Shown one piece after another: positions 1-8,563 of a stretch of 64,000 bases of DNA. The stretch's first letter is position 1. Every line of letters begins with the position of its first letter. Origin of the DNA: Peptoniphilus harei (GTDB taxonomy: Bacteria > Bacillota > Clostridia > Tissierellales > Peptoniphilaceae); contig NZ_UATM01000032.1 in the NCBI RefSeq assembly GCF_900454685.1, forward strand, positions 1,674,001 through 1,738,000. The letters are read 5' to 3'. Position numbers and translations under genes: made by a program. The notes beneath the pieces are model-generated. The model saw only the letters and a program-made list of their open reading frames with translations. It did no database searches and was not told the DNA's origin.

Positions 1-536
1 ACTTCTATTAATTCATCAAAAGTTGTAAGTGAATTGTGTTTAAAACCTGATGCTTTAAAGTTTTCTTCAGCATTTTTCATATTATAAGTGAAAATACTTA
101 CGATTCCAAGGACTTGGTATCCAACTTCTTCAAGAGCCTTTGCAGCTTCAATTGAGGATCCACCAGTTGAGAATAAGTCTTCAATAACTACAACTTTTGC
201 TCCTTCAATTTTTGCACCTTCAATTTTATTTTGCTTGCCGTGGTCCTTATTGGAAGATCTTACAAAGCCCATAGGAAGTTTCATGGCATCAGCAATTATA
301 GCTGCATGAGGAATGCCTGCTGTTGCAGTTCCCATTATATATTCTACTTCAGGGTATTCTTTTTTAATTAAATCAACAAGACCCTTCTCTACTTGACTTC
401 TTTCTTCTGGATAAGAAAGAGTCAGTCTGTTGTCACAGTAGATTGGAGATTTTATACCAGATGCCCAAGTGTATGGATCTTCTGGTGAAAGAGTAACGGC
501 CTTTAATTTTAATAAAATTTTTGCAATTTCTCGCAT
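1..536 (-). CDS. pyrE: Orotate phosphoribosyltransferase (3' end cut by window edge)
   Basis: Transfers a ribose-5-phosphate from PRPP to orotate to give OMP in UMP biosynthesis; cytosolic. Reading the minus strand from 536 gives MREIAKILLKLKAVTLSPED, then a substrate loop with WASGIKSPIYCDNR and the PRPP-binding motif VVVIEDLFSTGGSS near residue 117. These are standard PyrE signatures. About 178 residues are visible against a usual 200-215, so only the C-terminus lies off the left edge. Its ATG (534-536) overlaps the pyrF stop as TAATG, so the two are translationally coupled and pyrE must be co-transcribed with pyrF. Function is secure; the true end is not seen. Confidence 0.93.
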   Translation of the reverse strand, partial: MREIAKILLKLKAVTLSPEDPYTWASGIKSPIYCDNRLTLSYPEERSQVEKGLVDLIKKEYPEVEYIMGTATAGIPHAAIIADAMKLPMGFVRSSNKDHGKQNKIEGAKIEGAKVVVIEDLFSTGGSSIEAAKALEEVGYQVLGIVSIFTYNMKNAEENFKASGFKHNSLTTFDELIE

Positions 537-1240
537 TATTTTCCTCCTAAAAAGTCTTCTTTGATTTCTCTATATTCCTTTAATGGGTCTTCTGCCTTAG
601 TGATTGGTCTTCCCACAACGATGTAATCAGATCCAAGCTCTCTTGCTTCGCTAGGAGTTACAACCCTCTTTTGGTCGTCAGTATTTTTTACCTTCCTAAT
701 TCCTGGAGTAACTGTGATAAAGTCTTCTCCCAAATTTTCCTTTATCTTTGGCACTTCAAGTGCAGAGCAAACAATACCACTTAAGTTAGCTTCCTTTGCA
801 ATATTTGCATAGGCAAGGACAACCTCATCAAGAGACTTATCCTTGTCAATTTGAAGTTCCCCATGCATGACCTCTTCGTCTGTAGAAGTAAGCATAGTTA
901 CACCAAGTGTTATTAGGTCACTTTTTTCATTTTTTACAATTTCACTGGCATCGCTTAACATCTTCTTGCCACCAGCAATGTGGTAGTTGATCATGTCAAC
1001 ATCAAGGGCAATAAGGGAATTTGTCGCCCCCTTACAAGTGTTTGGAATGTCGTGAATCTTTAAGTCCAAGAAAATCTTGTGACCTAGTTTTTTTATTTCT
1101 CTTACAATACTTGGGCCTTCCTTGTAGAAAAGTTCCATTCCAACTTTTACATAGACTTCCTCATCTTTAAAATCCTTTAAAAAATCAAGAGCCTTATCTC
1201 CACTTGGAAAATCTAGTGCAATAATTACATTCTTTGCCAT
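536..1240 (-). CDS. pyrF: Orotidine 5'-phosphate decarboxylase
   Basis: Decarboxylates OMP to UMP, the last step of de novo pyrimidine synthesis. The 234-residue product has the class I PyrF catalytic array: D10 in IIALDF, K32 in YVKVGMELF, and D59-x-K61-x-x-D64 in FLDLKIHDIPNT, followed by the C-terminal phosphate-binding segment YIVVGRPITKAEDP. Length is normal. The ATG follows GAGGT located in the last codons of prfB, 7 bases away, so it is read from the prfB transcript. No pyrimidine attenuator or independent promoter is visible between them. Confidence 0.97.
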   Translation of the reverse strand: MAKNVIIALDFPSGDKALDFLKDFKDEEVYVKVGMELFYKEGPSIVREIKKLGHKIFLDLKIHDIPNTCKGATNSLIALDVDMINYHIAGGKKMLSDASEIVKNEKSDLITLGVTMLTSTDEEVMHGELQIDKDKSLDEVVLAYANIAKEANLSGIVCSALEVPKIKENLGEDFITVTPGIRKVKNTDDQKRVVTPSEARELGSDYIVVGRPITKAEDPLKEYREIKEDFLGGK

Positions 1241-1247
1241 ATTAACC

Positions 1248-2363
1248 TCAGCTTTCTCCAGTCGCCTTATCTTGCAAGTAGGCGTTAATAAATGTATCTA
1301 AATCTCCGTCCATTACCTTTTCTACGTCACCAACATCTACATTTGTCCTGTGGTCCTTAACCATAGTGTAAGGTTGGAAAACATAAGATCTTATTTGTGA
1401 ACCCCAAGCAATTTGTGAGTAGTTACCTTGAAGGTCTTCGATTTTTTCCTTCTTTTCTTCTTCAGCAAGAGCAACGAGCTTTGCCTTTAACATATTCATT
1501 GCCTTTTCCCTATTTTGGATTTGGCTACGTTCATTTTGACATTGAACAACGATTCCTGTAGGAATGTGAGTAATTCTAACAGCAGAGTCAGTAGTGTTAA
1601 CGTGTTGTCCACCTGCACCAGATGACCTGTAAGTGTCAATCTTTAATTCTTCGTCTTTGATTTCAACTTCTGTGTCGTCGTCAATTTCTGGGAAGACATC
1701 AACAGATGAGAAGGAAGTGTGTCTTCTCTTGTTGGAGTCAAAAGGTGAAATCCTTACAAGTCTGTGGACTCCCTTTTCTCCCTTTAGGTATCCATAGGCA
1801 TTGTCGCCAGAAATCTTTAGAGTTACTGATTTAATTCCAGCCTCGTCTTCCTTTAAGAGGTCAAGAGTTTCAACCTTGAAGCCTTTATTTTCTGCATATC
1901 TTGTGTACATCCTAAGTAGCATACTTGCCCAGTCTTGGGCTTCAGTTCCACCTGCACCAGCATGGATAGAAAGAATGGCATCGTGGGAATCGTACTCGCC
2001 ATTTAATAAGGTGTTTAGTTTAAATTCAGCAGCTTCCTTTTCAATTTCATCAACAACTCCTTGGAAGTCAGAGTATGAAGAGTAGTCTTCCTCTATTTCC
2101 ATTAGAGTAATTAGGTCTTCTGCATCAGTAATTAGTTCATTTAACTTGTCGTATTGATCTATCTTTCTTTGATATGAATTTGTTTCACGTATAACTTTTT
2201 GGGCACTTTCATTGTCGTCCCAAAAACCTGGTTCCATTTGTTTTTTGTTAAGCTCAACAACTTTTTCTTTGAGAGAATCTATCTCAAGAGACTCACCTAG
2301 GGCTTTAGTTGTAAGCTTGGAATTTTCCAGGCGCTCCTTATCTAAATAGATATTTTGCTCCAT
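1248..2363 (-). CDS. prfB: Peptide chain release factor 2, continuous frame
   Basis: Recognises UGA/UAA stop codons and triggers peptide release on the ribosome. The 371-residue product carries the RF2 codon-recognition tripeptide SPF (206-208) and the peptidyl-hydrolysis motif GGQ (251-253, SGAGGQHVN). The gene starts with ATG behind AAAGGAGG and a TATACT -10-like box. In many bacteria codon 25/26 of prfB contains an in-frame UGA read by +1 frameshifting. At the equivalent place here (codons 26-27) the sequence is CTT GAG in one open frame, so the autoregulatory frameshift is absent. First gene of an operon with pyrF and pyrE. Confidence 0.97.
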   Translation of the reverse strand: MEQNIYLDKERLENSKLTTKALGESLEIDSLKEKVVELNKKQMEPGFWDDNESAQKVIRETNSYQRKIDQYDKLNELITDAEDLITLMEIEEDYSSYSDFQGVVDEIEKEAAEFKLNTLLNGEYDSHDAILSIHAGAGGTEAQDWASMLLRMYTRYAENKGFKVETLDLLKEDEAGIKSVTLKISGDNAYGYLKGEKGVHRLVRISPFDSNKRRHTSFSSVDVFPEIDDDTEVEIKDEELKIDTYRSSGAGGQHVNTTDSAVRITHIPTGIVVQCQNERSQIQNREKAMNMLKAKLVALAEEEKKEKIEDLQGNYSQIAWGSQIRSYVFQPYTMVKDHRTNVDVGDVEKVMDGDLDTFINAYLQDKATGES

Positions 2364-2440
2364 AAAAATCCTCCTTTGTATTGCTTATTTTAGTATAACA
2401 CAGTTGATATAATCACACTAATATTTTGTTGTTAGATGAG

Positions 2441-2499
2441 AATAATTTTTGACTTATCATTTTGTTATAGTATGAAAATTATTTTTGACTTATCATTTT
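2441..2499. repeat. Two-copy direct repeat, period 36 bp
   Basis: Copies at 2441-2463 and 2477-2499 differ at one position. The shared core is TTTTTGACTTATCATTTT. Each core contains a TTGACT that could act as a -35, with TATGAA 16 bp after the first copy, on the plus strand, but no plus-strand gene follows. Role unknown. Confidence 0.55.
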
Positions 2500-2685
2500 T
2501 ATATTAACTTGCAACTTAATATAAGTTTGTGTATTTTTTTCAAATTAGAATTTATTTTAAATTGAAATTTTTTATTAATCTTATACTTTAAATTAATTCT
2601 TATTCTTTTCTCTAATTATTTTAATTTTTACTAACTTATAAAGTCCAATTTTCATTAAATAAGTGGTGAAGATGGTTTTAAGCAT

Positions 2686-2717
2686 GAAAAAAGACCTAAG
2701 CTTTTAACTCAGGTCTT
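2686..2717 (-). terminator. Rho-independent terminator
   Basis: On the minus strand AAGACCTGAG-loop-CTTAGGTCTT is followed by a T run. It lies just after the stop of the coiled-coil gene at 2728 and ends the rsmD-coaD transcript. Confidence 0.88.
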
Positions 2718-2727
2718 GCTCTTAAAT

Positions 2728-3168
2728 TTATCCTCTTAACTCTTGTCTATTTTCGTTAAGCATTTTTATAATTTCTGAAAGGTTTACTTGTGTGTTTTCA
2801 AGTAGCTCGTCTGCATAGTCCCTTGCGCCTTCTCTTATTTGAGTTGACTCTTCCTTTGCAGATTTTAAAATTTCACTTGCTCTTTCATTTGCTTGTCTCA
2901 CAAGTTCATTTTCATCGATAATTTTTTCTGAATGGGCTCTTGCTGCAGAGATAATTTTGTCTGCTTCATCGTGTGCTCCATTGATGATGTCGTCCTTGTC
3001 TTGAGCAATTCTTTGTGCTTCAGAAACTTCTCCAGGAATTTGTGTTTTTAATTCGTTAACAATTTCTAAAAATTCTTCCCTTTCAACCATTACCTTGTTT
3101 GTAAGTGGAATTTGTGATGCTGTTTCCACAAGGTCTTCTAATTCTTCAACTAAATCAATTAAATTCAT
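2728..3168 (-). CDS. Coiled-coil protein downstream of coaD (ATP synthase b-subunit-like)
   Basis: A 146-residue, highly charged alpha-helical protein with long runs of A, E, K and D (for example SEAQRIAQDKDDIINGAHDE and ANERASEILKSAKEES). This is typical of proteins annotated as ATPase or ATP-synthase subunit B-like that sit directly after coaD in many clostridia. It has no membrane segment and no nucleotide-binding motif, so an enzymatic ATPase is unlikely. The ATG (3168) overlaps the coaD stop, indicating coupled translation. Function unknown; DivIVA-like scaffold behaviour is possible from the coiled coil but unproven. Confidence 0.75.
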   Translation of the reverse strand: MNLIDLVEELEDLVETASQIPLTNKVMVEREEFLEIVNELKTQIPGEVSEAQRIAQDKDDIINGAHDEADKIISAARAHSEKIIDENELVRQANERASEILKSAKEESTQIREGARDYADELLENTQVNLSEIIKMLNENRQELRG

Positions 3169-3650
3169 ATCTTCCTCCTAAGTAATTTTTTCTTCATAGC
3201 TTCTCCTACAATAGGAGGCACGAATAAATCTGTATCTCCGTCAAAGTTGGCTACTTCTTTTGCAAGTGATGAACTTACAAATAAATTTTCATTAGATGAC
3301 AATAAAAATACTGTTTCTATGCTGTCCTTATAATTTTTGTTTGCCATGGCTAGGGTGTATTCACTAAAGTAATCACTTGCTGATCTCAGACCCCTAACAA
3401 CCACCTTGCAGTTTTTCTTTTTTGCATATTCTACTAAGAGTCCGTCAAAGGAATCAATCTCAATCCCTTCCATGTCGTCTAGCACTTCATGAAGAAGGTC
3501 CTTCCTCTCTTCAACTGTGAAGAGTCCTTTTTTTGAAGTGTTGTCTAGGACTGCAACTATAACTTCTCCAAAAATATCCCTTGCTCTTTTTATTATGTCT
3601 AAGTGGCCATTGGTCACTGGGTCGAAGCTACCCGCATATATTACTTTCAT
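3165..3650 (-). CDS. coaD: Pantetheine-phosphate adenylyltransferase
   Basis: Converts 4'-phosphopantetheine and ATP to dephospho-CoA, the penultimate step of CoA synthesis. The protein starts MKVIYAGSFDPVTNGHLDII, with the nucleotidyltransferase (T/H)xGH motif as TNGH, and contains VVRGLRSASDYFSEY and the ISSS-like SSNENLFVSSS, both diagnostic of CoaD. I chose the ATG at 3650, which matches the usual N-terminus; an ATG at 3656 and a longer frame to 3689 also exist but run further into rsmD. The gene overlaps the end of rsmD by about 23 bases, the common rsmD-coaD arrangement. Confidence 0.95.
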   Translation of the reverse strand: MKVIYAGSFDPVTNGHLDIIKRARDIFGEVIVAVLDNTSKKGLFTVEERKDLLHEVLDDMEGIEIDSFDGLLVEYAKKKNCKVVVRGLRSASDYFSEYTLAMANKNYKDSIETVFLLSSNENLFVSSSLAKEVANFDGDTDLFVPPIVGEAMKKKLLRRKI

Positions 3651-4194
3651 TTTCATCCCATCCGCATATGGAAATCGAAGTGTTTCCATATTTTTTGTTT
3701 TTTATTTCTACAAAGCCTTCACCTATTATTAGTGGCTTATCTGTATTATACTCCACAATTAACTTTCCGTCAGGCTTTAGTATCTTATTTTCTCTTATTA
3801 GTTTAAAGGCTTTCTTGTATAAATCGCGTCTCTCGAAGGGTGGGTCCATATAGATGTAATCAAACTTTACATCTAACTTTTTTAGAGCTTGGTTCAAATG
3901 ATCTTCCATTACTATTGCTTGATCATTTAACTTTGCCTTATCAAGGTTCTTTTTCACACAATCTATGGCTTCCTTTGACTTGTCAACAAAGTAGGCCTTG
4001 TCTGCTCCCCTAGATAAAAATTCTATTCCATTGGCACCTGAACCGCAAAATAAATCTAAGACTGTGACGTCAAAGAAGTTTTGTCCCAAAATGTTGAAAA
4101 CAGATTCCTTAACCCTGTCTTCTGTGGGCCTTGTATCTAGTCCCTTGGGAGCTATTAATTTTAGTCCCCTTCTATTTCCTGAAATTATTCTCAT
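3628..4194 (-). CDS. rsmD: 16S rRNA (guanine(966)-N2)-methyltransferase
   Basis: Methylates G966 of 16S rRNA in the small subunit using SAM. The 188-residue protein has the N-terminal MRIISGNRRGLKL signature, RPTEDRVKESVFNIL, the SAM-binding loop DLFCGSGANGIE (47-58) and the catalytic N-methyltransferase motif DPPF (117-120). The DPPF variant of DPPY is common in this family. Leads the rsmD-coaD-coiled-coil operon. Confidence 0.95.
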   Translation of the reverse strand: MRIISGNRRGLKLIAPKGLDTRPTEDRVKESVFNILGQNFFDVTVLDLFCGSGANGIEFLSRGADKAYFVDKSKEAIDCVKKNLDKAKLNDQAIVMEDHLNQALKKLDVKFDYIYMDPPFERRDLYKKAFKLIRENKILKPDGKLIVEYNTDKPLIIGEGFVEIKNKKYGNTSISICGWDENESNICG

Positions 4195-4247
4195 AAAGCC
4201 TCCAAATTAGTTACATTTTACCATAAGAAAGGATATTTTAAAAGATA

Positions 4248-6278
4248 TTAGTTTAAATCCGAGTAAAATTCAGTTATCTCTTTGTTTAAATAAGAATATT
4301 TTTCTCCCTCTAAGTTTGGGTCCTCTTCTAAGATATCTTTCACGTCATCTGCAGCGTATTTTAAAATAGTTTCATCCCTGAAGGGGTCTGCAAGTCTTAG
4401 GTTTGGCATGCCCGATTGTCTTGTTCCAAGTATGTCACCAAATCCCCTGAGCTCTAAGTCCTTGTTGGCAATATAAAATCCGTCGTTGGAGTCCGTCATT
4501 ATCTTCATCCTCTCCCAGGATATTTCACTTGTTGAGAGATTATAGAGGATGCAATAGGATTGTTGGTCCCCTCTTCCAACTCTTCCCCTAAGTTGGTGGA
4601 GGGTTGATAGGCCAAACCTCTCTGCATTATAGATCATTATGACGCTGGCATTGGGTACGTTGACCCCAACTTCAACAACAGTTGTTGATACCAGAAGATT
4701 AATTTTATTTTCTGCAAAGTCCTCCATAATTTGATTTTTTTCATCTGCCTTCATCTTGCCATGAAGAAGTCCAACATGAAAACCCTCAAAGTATTGGCTT
4801 AGTTCTTCATAAACCTTTTCAACAGCCTGCAAGTTTTCGTAGTCTTGATTTTCTTCAATGAGTGAGCAAATGACATAGGCCTGTCTTCCCTGGCTGAGTT
4901 CTTTTTTTATAAAGGCCAAGGACTTTTCCAGCATATTTTCATTTATGACAATGGTCTTAATTGGCTTTCGTCCCTTGGGCATGGACTTTATTATGGAGAC
5001 GTCAAGATCTGCATAGAGGACAAGACTTAGACTCCTTGGAATAGGTGTTGCCGACATGACTATTGTAGCTGCGTCCTTATTCTTATTTTGCAGCATGTTC
5101 CTTTGAACAACTCCAAACCTATGTTGCTCGTCAATAACATTTACTCCAAGCTTTTTAAAAACTACATTCTCTTCAATAAGAGCGTGAGTTCCTATTAAGA
5201 TGTCAAGAGACCCCATTTCAAGATTGTCCAATATGTCTCTTCTTGCCTTTTTTGTAGTTGATCCTATTAAGAGTCCCACTTTTATCCCCAAAGGCTCTAA
5301 CAATTCTACAAAAGATTCAAAGTGTTGCTTGGCCAAAATTTCTGTTGGTGCCATAATTGATGATTGGTAGCCATTGAGGTAGGCAAGATACATTATTATA
5401 ATGGCAATAATTGTCTTACCACTACCAACATCACCCTGGATAAGTCTATTTATGGCCTTGCCTTCCTTCATGTCCTTAAAGATTTCTTCAAGAACTGTAT
5501 TTTGGCCCTCTGTTAATTTAAAGGGAAGATTGTTAATAAAATCAAAAACTTGATCCTTGATTTCAAATTTAATTGCATCTCGCCTTTCATTTTGGACCTT
5601 GTTCTTTAGGATAGAAAGCTCAAATAAAAATAACTCTTCATAGATTAGCCTTTCCCTAGCCTGTATGTAATTTTTCCTAGACTTAGGATAATGAATTGCT
5701 CTTATGGCATCATTCTTTCCAAGAAAAGAATACTTATCCAAGATTTCTTCTGGCAGATTTTCACTAAAAAGATTTTCATCAATAACTTGGTCAATTACTT
5801 TTTCAAAGACAAAATTATTTAGACCCTCAGTTAAATTGTAAATGGGAGAAATCTTGCCAAGTTTTTTTAACTTGTCAGCCTCTTCAATCTCTGGACTTGA
5901 CATGGTCACCCTTCCCCTAAAGTAGTCTGCCTTTCCATAGACTAGGTAGTATCTACCTGGCAAAATCTTGGAATGAAGATAAAAGGCATTAAAAAAAGAA
6001 AGCTCAATCTCTCCAGATTCATCTTCAGCCAAAAAACTTGTAAGTGTAAGACCCTTCCTTATTCTCCTATTTTGAAGTTTGGAAAGAATCCTAACTTTAA
6101 AAGTATTTTTTTCTCCAATCCTCGCTTCTGAAACCCTAGTGATCTTTGAAGAGTCTTCATATCTTCTGGGATAAAAGTGTAGGAGGTCTTCAATTGTATA
6201 AATTCCCAACTTATGAAAGAGCTCAGCCCTCTTGGGTCCAATTCCTTTTAAGCCCTTTATAGGGTCTGTTAAGTTCAT
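4248..6278 (-). CDS. recG: ATP-dependent DNA helicase RecG
   Basis: Remodels stalled replication forks and branch-migrates Holliday junctions. The 676-residue protein has the N-terminal helix-hairpin-helix-like GIGPKRAELFHKLGI, an OB-type wedge domain (about 60-150), Walker A GDVGSGKT (282-289), the DEQH box (383-386, followed by RFGV), and C-terminal helicase motifs including QLRGRVGRGDQQSYC. The C-terminal ELRGFGDILGTRQSG segment is typical of RecG. Length is normal. It is followed downstream by rsmD at about 50 bp and preceded by the terminator of fakA, so it probably leads the recG-rsmD-coaD transcript. Confidence 0.97.
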   Translation of the reverse strand: MNLTDPIKGLKGIGPKRAELFHKLGIYTIEDLLHFYPRRYEDSSKITRVSEARIGEKNTFKVRILSKLQNRRIRKGLTLTSFLAEDESGEIELSFFNAFYLHSKILPGRYYLVYGKADYFRGRVTMSSPEIEEADKLKKLGKISPIYNLTEGLNNFVFEKVIDQVIDENLFSENLPEEILDKYSFLGKNDAIRAIHYPKSRKNYIQARERLIYEELFLFELSILKNKVQNERRDAIKFEIKDQVFDFINNLPFKLTEGQNTVLEEIFKDMKEGKAINRLIQGDVGSGKTIIAIIIMYLAYLNGYQSSIMAPTEILAKQHFESFVELLEPLGIKVGLLIGSTTKKARRDILDNLEMGSLDILIGTHALIEENVVFKKLGVNVIDEQHRFGVVQRNMLQNKNKDAATIVMSATPIPRSLSLVLYADLDVSIIKSMPKGRKPIKTIVINENMLEKSLAFIKKELSQGRQAYVICSLIEENQDYENLQAVEKVYEELSQYFEGFHVGLLHGKMKADEKNQIMEDFAENKINLLVSTTVVEVGVNVPNASVIMIYNAERFGLSTLHQLRGRVGRGDQQSYCILYNLSTSEISWERMKIMTDSNDGFYIANKDLELRGFGDILGTRQSGMPNLRLADPFRDETILKYAADDVKDILEEDPNLEGEKYSYLNKEITEFYSDLN

Positions 6279-6308
6279 ATTTATCTCCTAATTTTATTTC
6301 CTATAAGA

Positions 6309-6336
6309 AAAGCCCAAAGCAAAACTTCGGGCTCAA
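6309..6336 (-). terminator. Rho-independent terminator of the asp23-fakA operon
   Basis: Minus-strand hairpin AGCCCGAAG / CTTTGGGCT followed by TTTTC, 16 bp after the fakA stop. Confidence 0.8.
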
Positions 6337-6351
6337 TTAATAATCTAAAAT

Positions 6352-8016
6352 TTATTCAAGAGATATGATGTAGTAATAAATTGGTTGGTCACCCTTTATT
6401 ACGTCAATATCAATATCTGGATATTTTTCTTCAATAGCTTCACGAACTTCTTCTGCATCTTCTTCTTTAACATCTTCTCCATAGAAAAGTGTCACAAGAG
6501 AAATGTCTTCGTCCATTAGCTTGTCCACAGTTTCCGTTACAACATCAAAAACAGTCTTACCGCTGGAAATTATATCCTTAGATGCAATACCAATTATGTC
6601 ATCCTTGTGAATTTCCTTGCCATTTATTGTAGTATCTCTTACTGCATAAGTTACAGATGCATCAATGACACTTCCTATTGCTTCTATCATATTCTCTTCG
6701 TTTTCTTCTTTTGAAGCTTCTTCATTGAAAGCAAGCATAGCAGCTATACCTTGTGGAACAGATTTTGATGGAATTACAATAATTTCCCTGTTGGAAATAT
6801 CCCTTGCTTGTTCTGCTGATAAAATTATGTTGCTGTTATTTGGAATTAGGTAGATTACCTTGCCCCCAACCTTGTCAACTCCCTTTAAAAGGTCTTCTGT
6901 TGATGGGTTCATAGTTTGACCACCTGCAACAACAAAGTCAACACCAAGAGATTTAAAGGTTTCTGTCATTCCTTCTCCCATGGAAACTGTTATGAAAGAA
7001 TAATCTTTTTCTTCTATTATTTCTTCCTCTTCTTCTCTCTTTTTAGCTTCAGCAACTTCTTCATCATCAAAGAGAACTTCCCTGTGTTGGTATCTCATGT
7101 TATCGATCTTGATATCTTGAAGAAGTCCAAGCTCGCAAGCATGTTGAAGGACAATTCCAGGGTCATTTGTGTGAACGTGAACCTTTATAAGATGACTTCC
7201 GCCACCACCTACTACTAAAAGACAGTCGCCAAGTGGTGCAATTTTTTCTCTAAAAGAGTCAATATCTTCGTAGTCAGTATTTATAATAAATTCAGTACAA
7301 TAACCATATTTTAAAGAAGTGTCAGCTTCAGTAAATTGAACTTCTTTTTGTGCCTTTTTCTTTAAAGTTTCATCTTCACTTTGATCAGCAATGTCTTCGC
7401 CCTTTAAGACTTTTAGTCCACCTTCAAGTAGAACAACAAGACCCTTACCACCTGCATCAACTACTCCAGCTTCCTTTAAAACTTGAAGCTGATTTGGCGT
7501 GTTATCGAGAGATTTATTTGCTTCAACAATTACATCTTCTAAAAATGTAATTGGGTCTTCTGCCTTTTTATAATGTCTAATGGCAAAGTCCGCAGTTTCT
7601 CTTCCAACTGTAAGTATTGTTCCTTCAATTGGTTTCATAACAGCCTTATAAGTTGTCTCACTTGCCTTCTTAAAGGCATGAGCAAGGTCTGATGTAGTTG
7701 CTTCATCAATTCCTTCTAGGCCTTCTGAAAAACCTCTTAGAAGTTGTGAAAGAATAACACCACTATTTCCCCTGGCTCCCATAAGAGCACCACGTGCTGC
7801 TGCTGCTGAAACGTCTCCAGCAGTAAAATCTCCCTCTAAGCTTTCAATTTGTTTTAAGGCAGATTTTGATGTAAGGCTCATGTTAGTTCCTGTATCTCCA
7901 TCGGGAACAGGGAACACATTAAGAGCGTTGACCTCCTCCTTCATGGATATTAGATAATTTACGGCTCCCTTAAAAATTTCTTTTAATAGGGGACCATTAA
8001 TTTTATTTATTTCCAA
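6352..8016 (-). CDS. fakA: Fatty acid kinase catalytic subunit FakA (DAK2/YloV family)
   Basis: Phosphorylates fatty acids bound to DegV-type FakB proteins for phospholipid synthesis. The 554-residue protein has an N-terminal DhaL-type kinase domain with NVFPVPDGDTGTNMSLT (34-49; Asp39 and Asp41 are the expected metal/ATP ligands) and a C-terminal DegV-like domain (about 330-554). It starts at TTG behind GGAGGTAAG. It follows an Asp23-family gene by 13 bp, the standard Firmicutes pair. A candidate FakB partner (DegV protein) is encoded at 34.4 kb in this window. Confidence 0.93.
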   Translation of the reverse strand: MEINKINGPLLKEIFKGAVNYLISMKEEVNALNVFPVPDGDTGTNMSLTSKSALKQIESLEGDFTAGDVSAAAARGALMGARGNSGVILSQLLRGFSEGLEGIDEATTSDLAHAFKKASETTYKAVMKPIEGTILTVGRETADFAIRHYKKAEDPITFLEDVIVEANKSLDNTPNQLQVLKEAGVVDAGGKGLVVLLEGGLKVLKGEDIADQSEDETLKKKAQKEVQFTEADTSLKYGYCTEFIINTDYEDIDSFREKIAPLGDCLLVVGGGGSHLIKVHVHTNDPGIVLQHACELGLLQDIKIDNMRYQHREVLFDDEEVAEAKKREEEEEIIEEKDYSFITVSMGEGMTETFKSLGVDFVVAGGQTMNPSTEDLLKGVDKVGGKVIYLIPNNSNIILSAEQARDISNREIIVIPSKSVPQGIAAMLAFNEEASKEENEENMIEAIGSVIDASVTYAVRDTTINGKEIHKDDIIGIASKDIISSGKTVFDVVTETVDKLMDEDISLVTLFYGEDVKEEDAEEVREAIEEKYPDIDIDVIKGDQPIYYYIISLE

Positions 8017-8029
8017 AATCTTACCTCCA

Positions 8030-8383
8030 CTACTTAAGTCTAATACCTTCTACAAGGACCTCAATATTATCAACTTCAAGCCCTGTTAAATTTTCTATAT
8101 TAAACTTTACTCTCTCTATAATATTTTCACCAACAGTAGAAATTTTAACTCCATATTCTAAAATAACATGAAGCTCTATAGAAATTTCATTTTCGTCAGT
8201 ATTAACTACAATTCCCTTTGAAAGATTTTCGAATCTCAATAATTCAAAAATTCCATCTGCGGCATTTTTTGATGCCATTCCAACAATTCCGTAAGATTCC
8301 ATAGCTGAAATCCCAGCTATATTTGCTAGTACGCTATCTTCTATTACAATGTTTCCAAGTTCTCTATTAATAATTGCCGGCAT
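8030..8383 (-). CDS. Asp23/Gls24 family envelope stress response protein
   Basis: A 117-residue protein starting MPAIINRELGNIVIEDSVLA, with the Asp23 core motif VLANIAGISAMESYGIVGMA and a C-terminal VEVLVEGIRL. Members are small cytosolic or membrane-associated proteins linked to cell-envelope stress; the copy next to fakA is often called YloU. It starts at ATG behind AAGGAGGTG. An extended -10 (TGATATAAT) lies about 30 bp upstream on the minus strand. Confidence 0.9.
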   Translation of the reverse strand: MPAIINRELGNIVIEDSVLANIAGISAMESYGIVGMASKNAADGIFELLRFENLSKGIVVNTDENEISIELHVILEYGVKISTVGENIIERVKFNIENLTGLEVDNIEVLVEGIRLK

Positions 8384-8398
8384 GAGGGCACCTCCTTA

Positions 8399-8413
8399 TC
8401 TAATACATTATAT
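8399..8413 (-). promoter_or_regulatory. Extended -10 promoter of asp23-fakA
   Basis: Minus-strand TGATATAATG lies shortly before the GGAGG of the Asp23 gene. No clear -35 is seen, consistent with an extended -10 element. Confidence 0.55.
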
Positions 8414-8502
8414 CAGAAGTCACAGAATATTAACAGATTTTCAAAATATCCTTTGTAAAAAATTAGAATTTAGTGTAAAATAAATACATGTTGAAAAAAT
8501 AT

Positions 8503-8531
8503 TTGCACTTAGCGGACTTTTTTGGTAAAAT
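8503..8531 (+). promoter_or_regulatory. rpmB promoter
   Basis: TTGCAC (8503-8508), a 17-bp spacer and TAAAAT (8526-8531), 32 bp before the rpmB ATG. Confidence 0.75.
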
Positions 8532-8563
8532 ATTGTCTGCTTAATAACTAAAGGAGGTGCGTT

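Larger units (their letters stand above)
2364..2727. other. A+T-rich intergenic region with a 23-bp direct repeat
   Basis: 364 bp between prfB and the upstream gene on the same strand. It holds the prfB promoter region at its left edge, a near-perfect 23-bp direct repeat at 2441-2463 and 2477-2499 (22 of 23 identical, containing TTTTTGACTTATCATTTT), and the terminator of the next gene near 2686-2717. I see no coding frame in it. Confidence 0.6.

Noticed and set aside
88..309. Plus-strand frame antisense to pyrE
   Set aside because: It lies wholly within pyrE on the opposite strand, with no ribosome site, and its composition matches an antisense shadow. The same holds for the other frames antisense to fakA, clpC, uvrD-like and the ABC genes.
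1200..1260. PyrR attenuator before pyrF
   Set aside because: The gap is 7 bases, with no room for the antiterminator and terminator.
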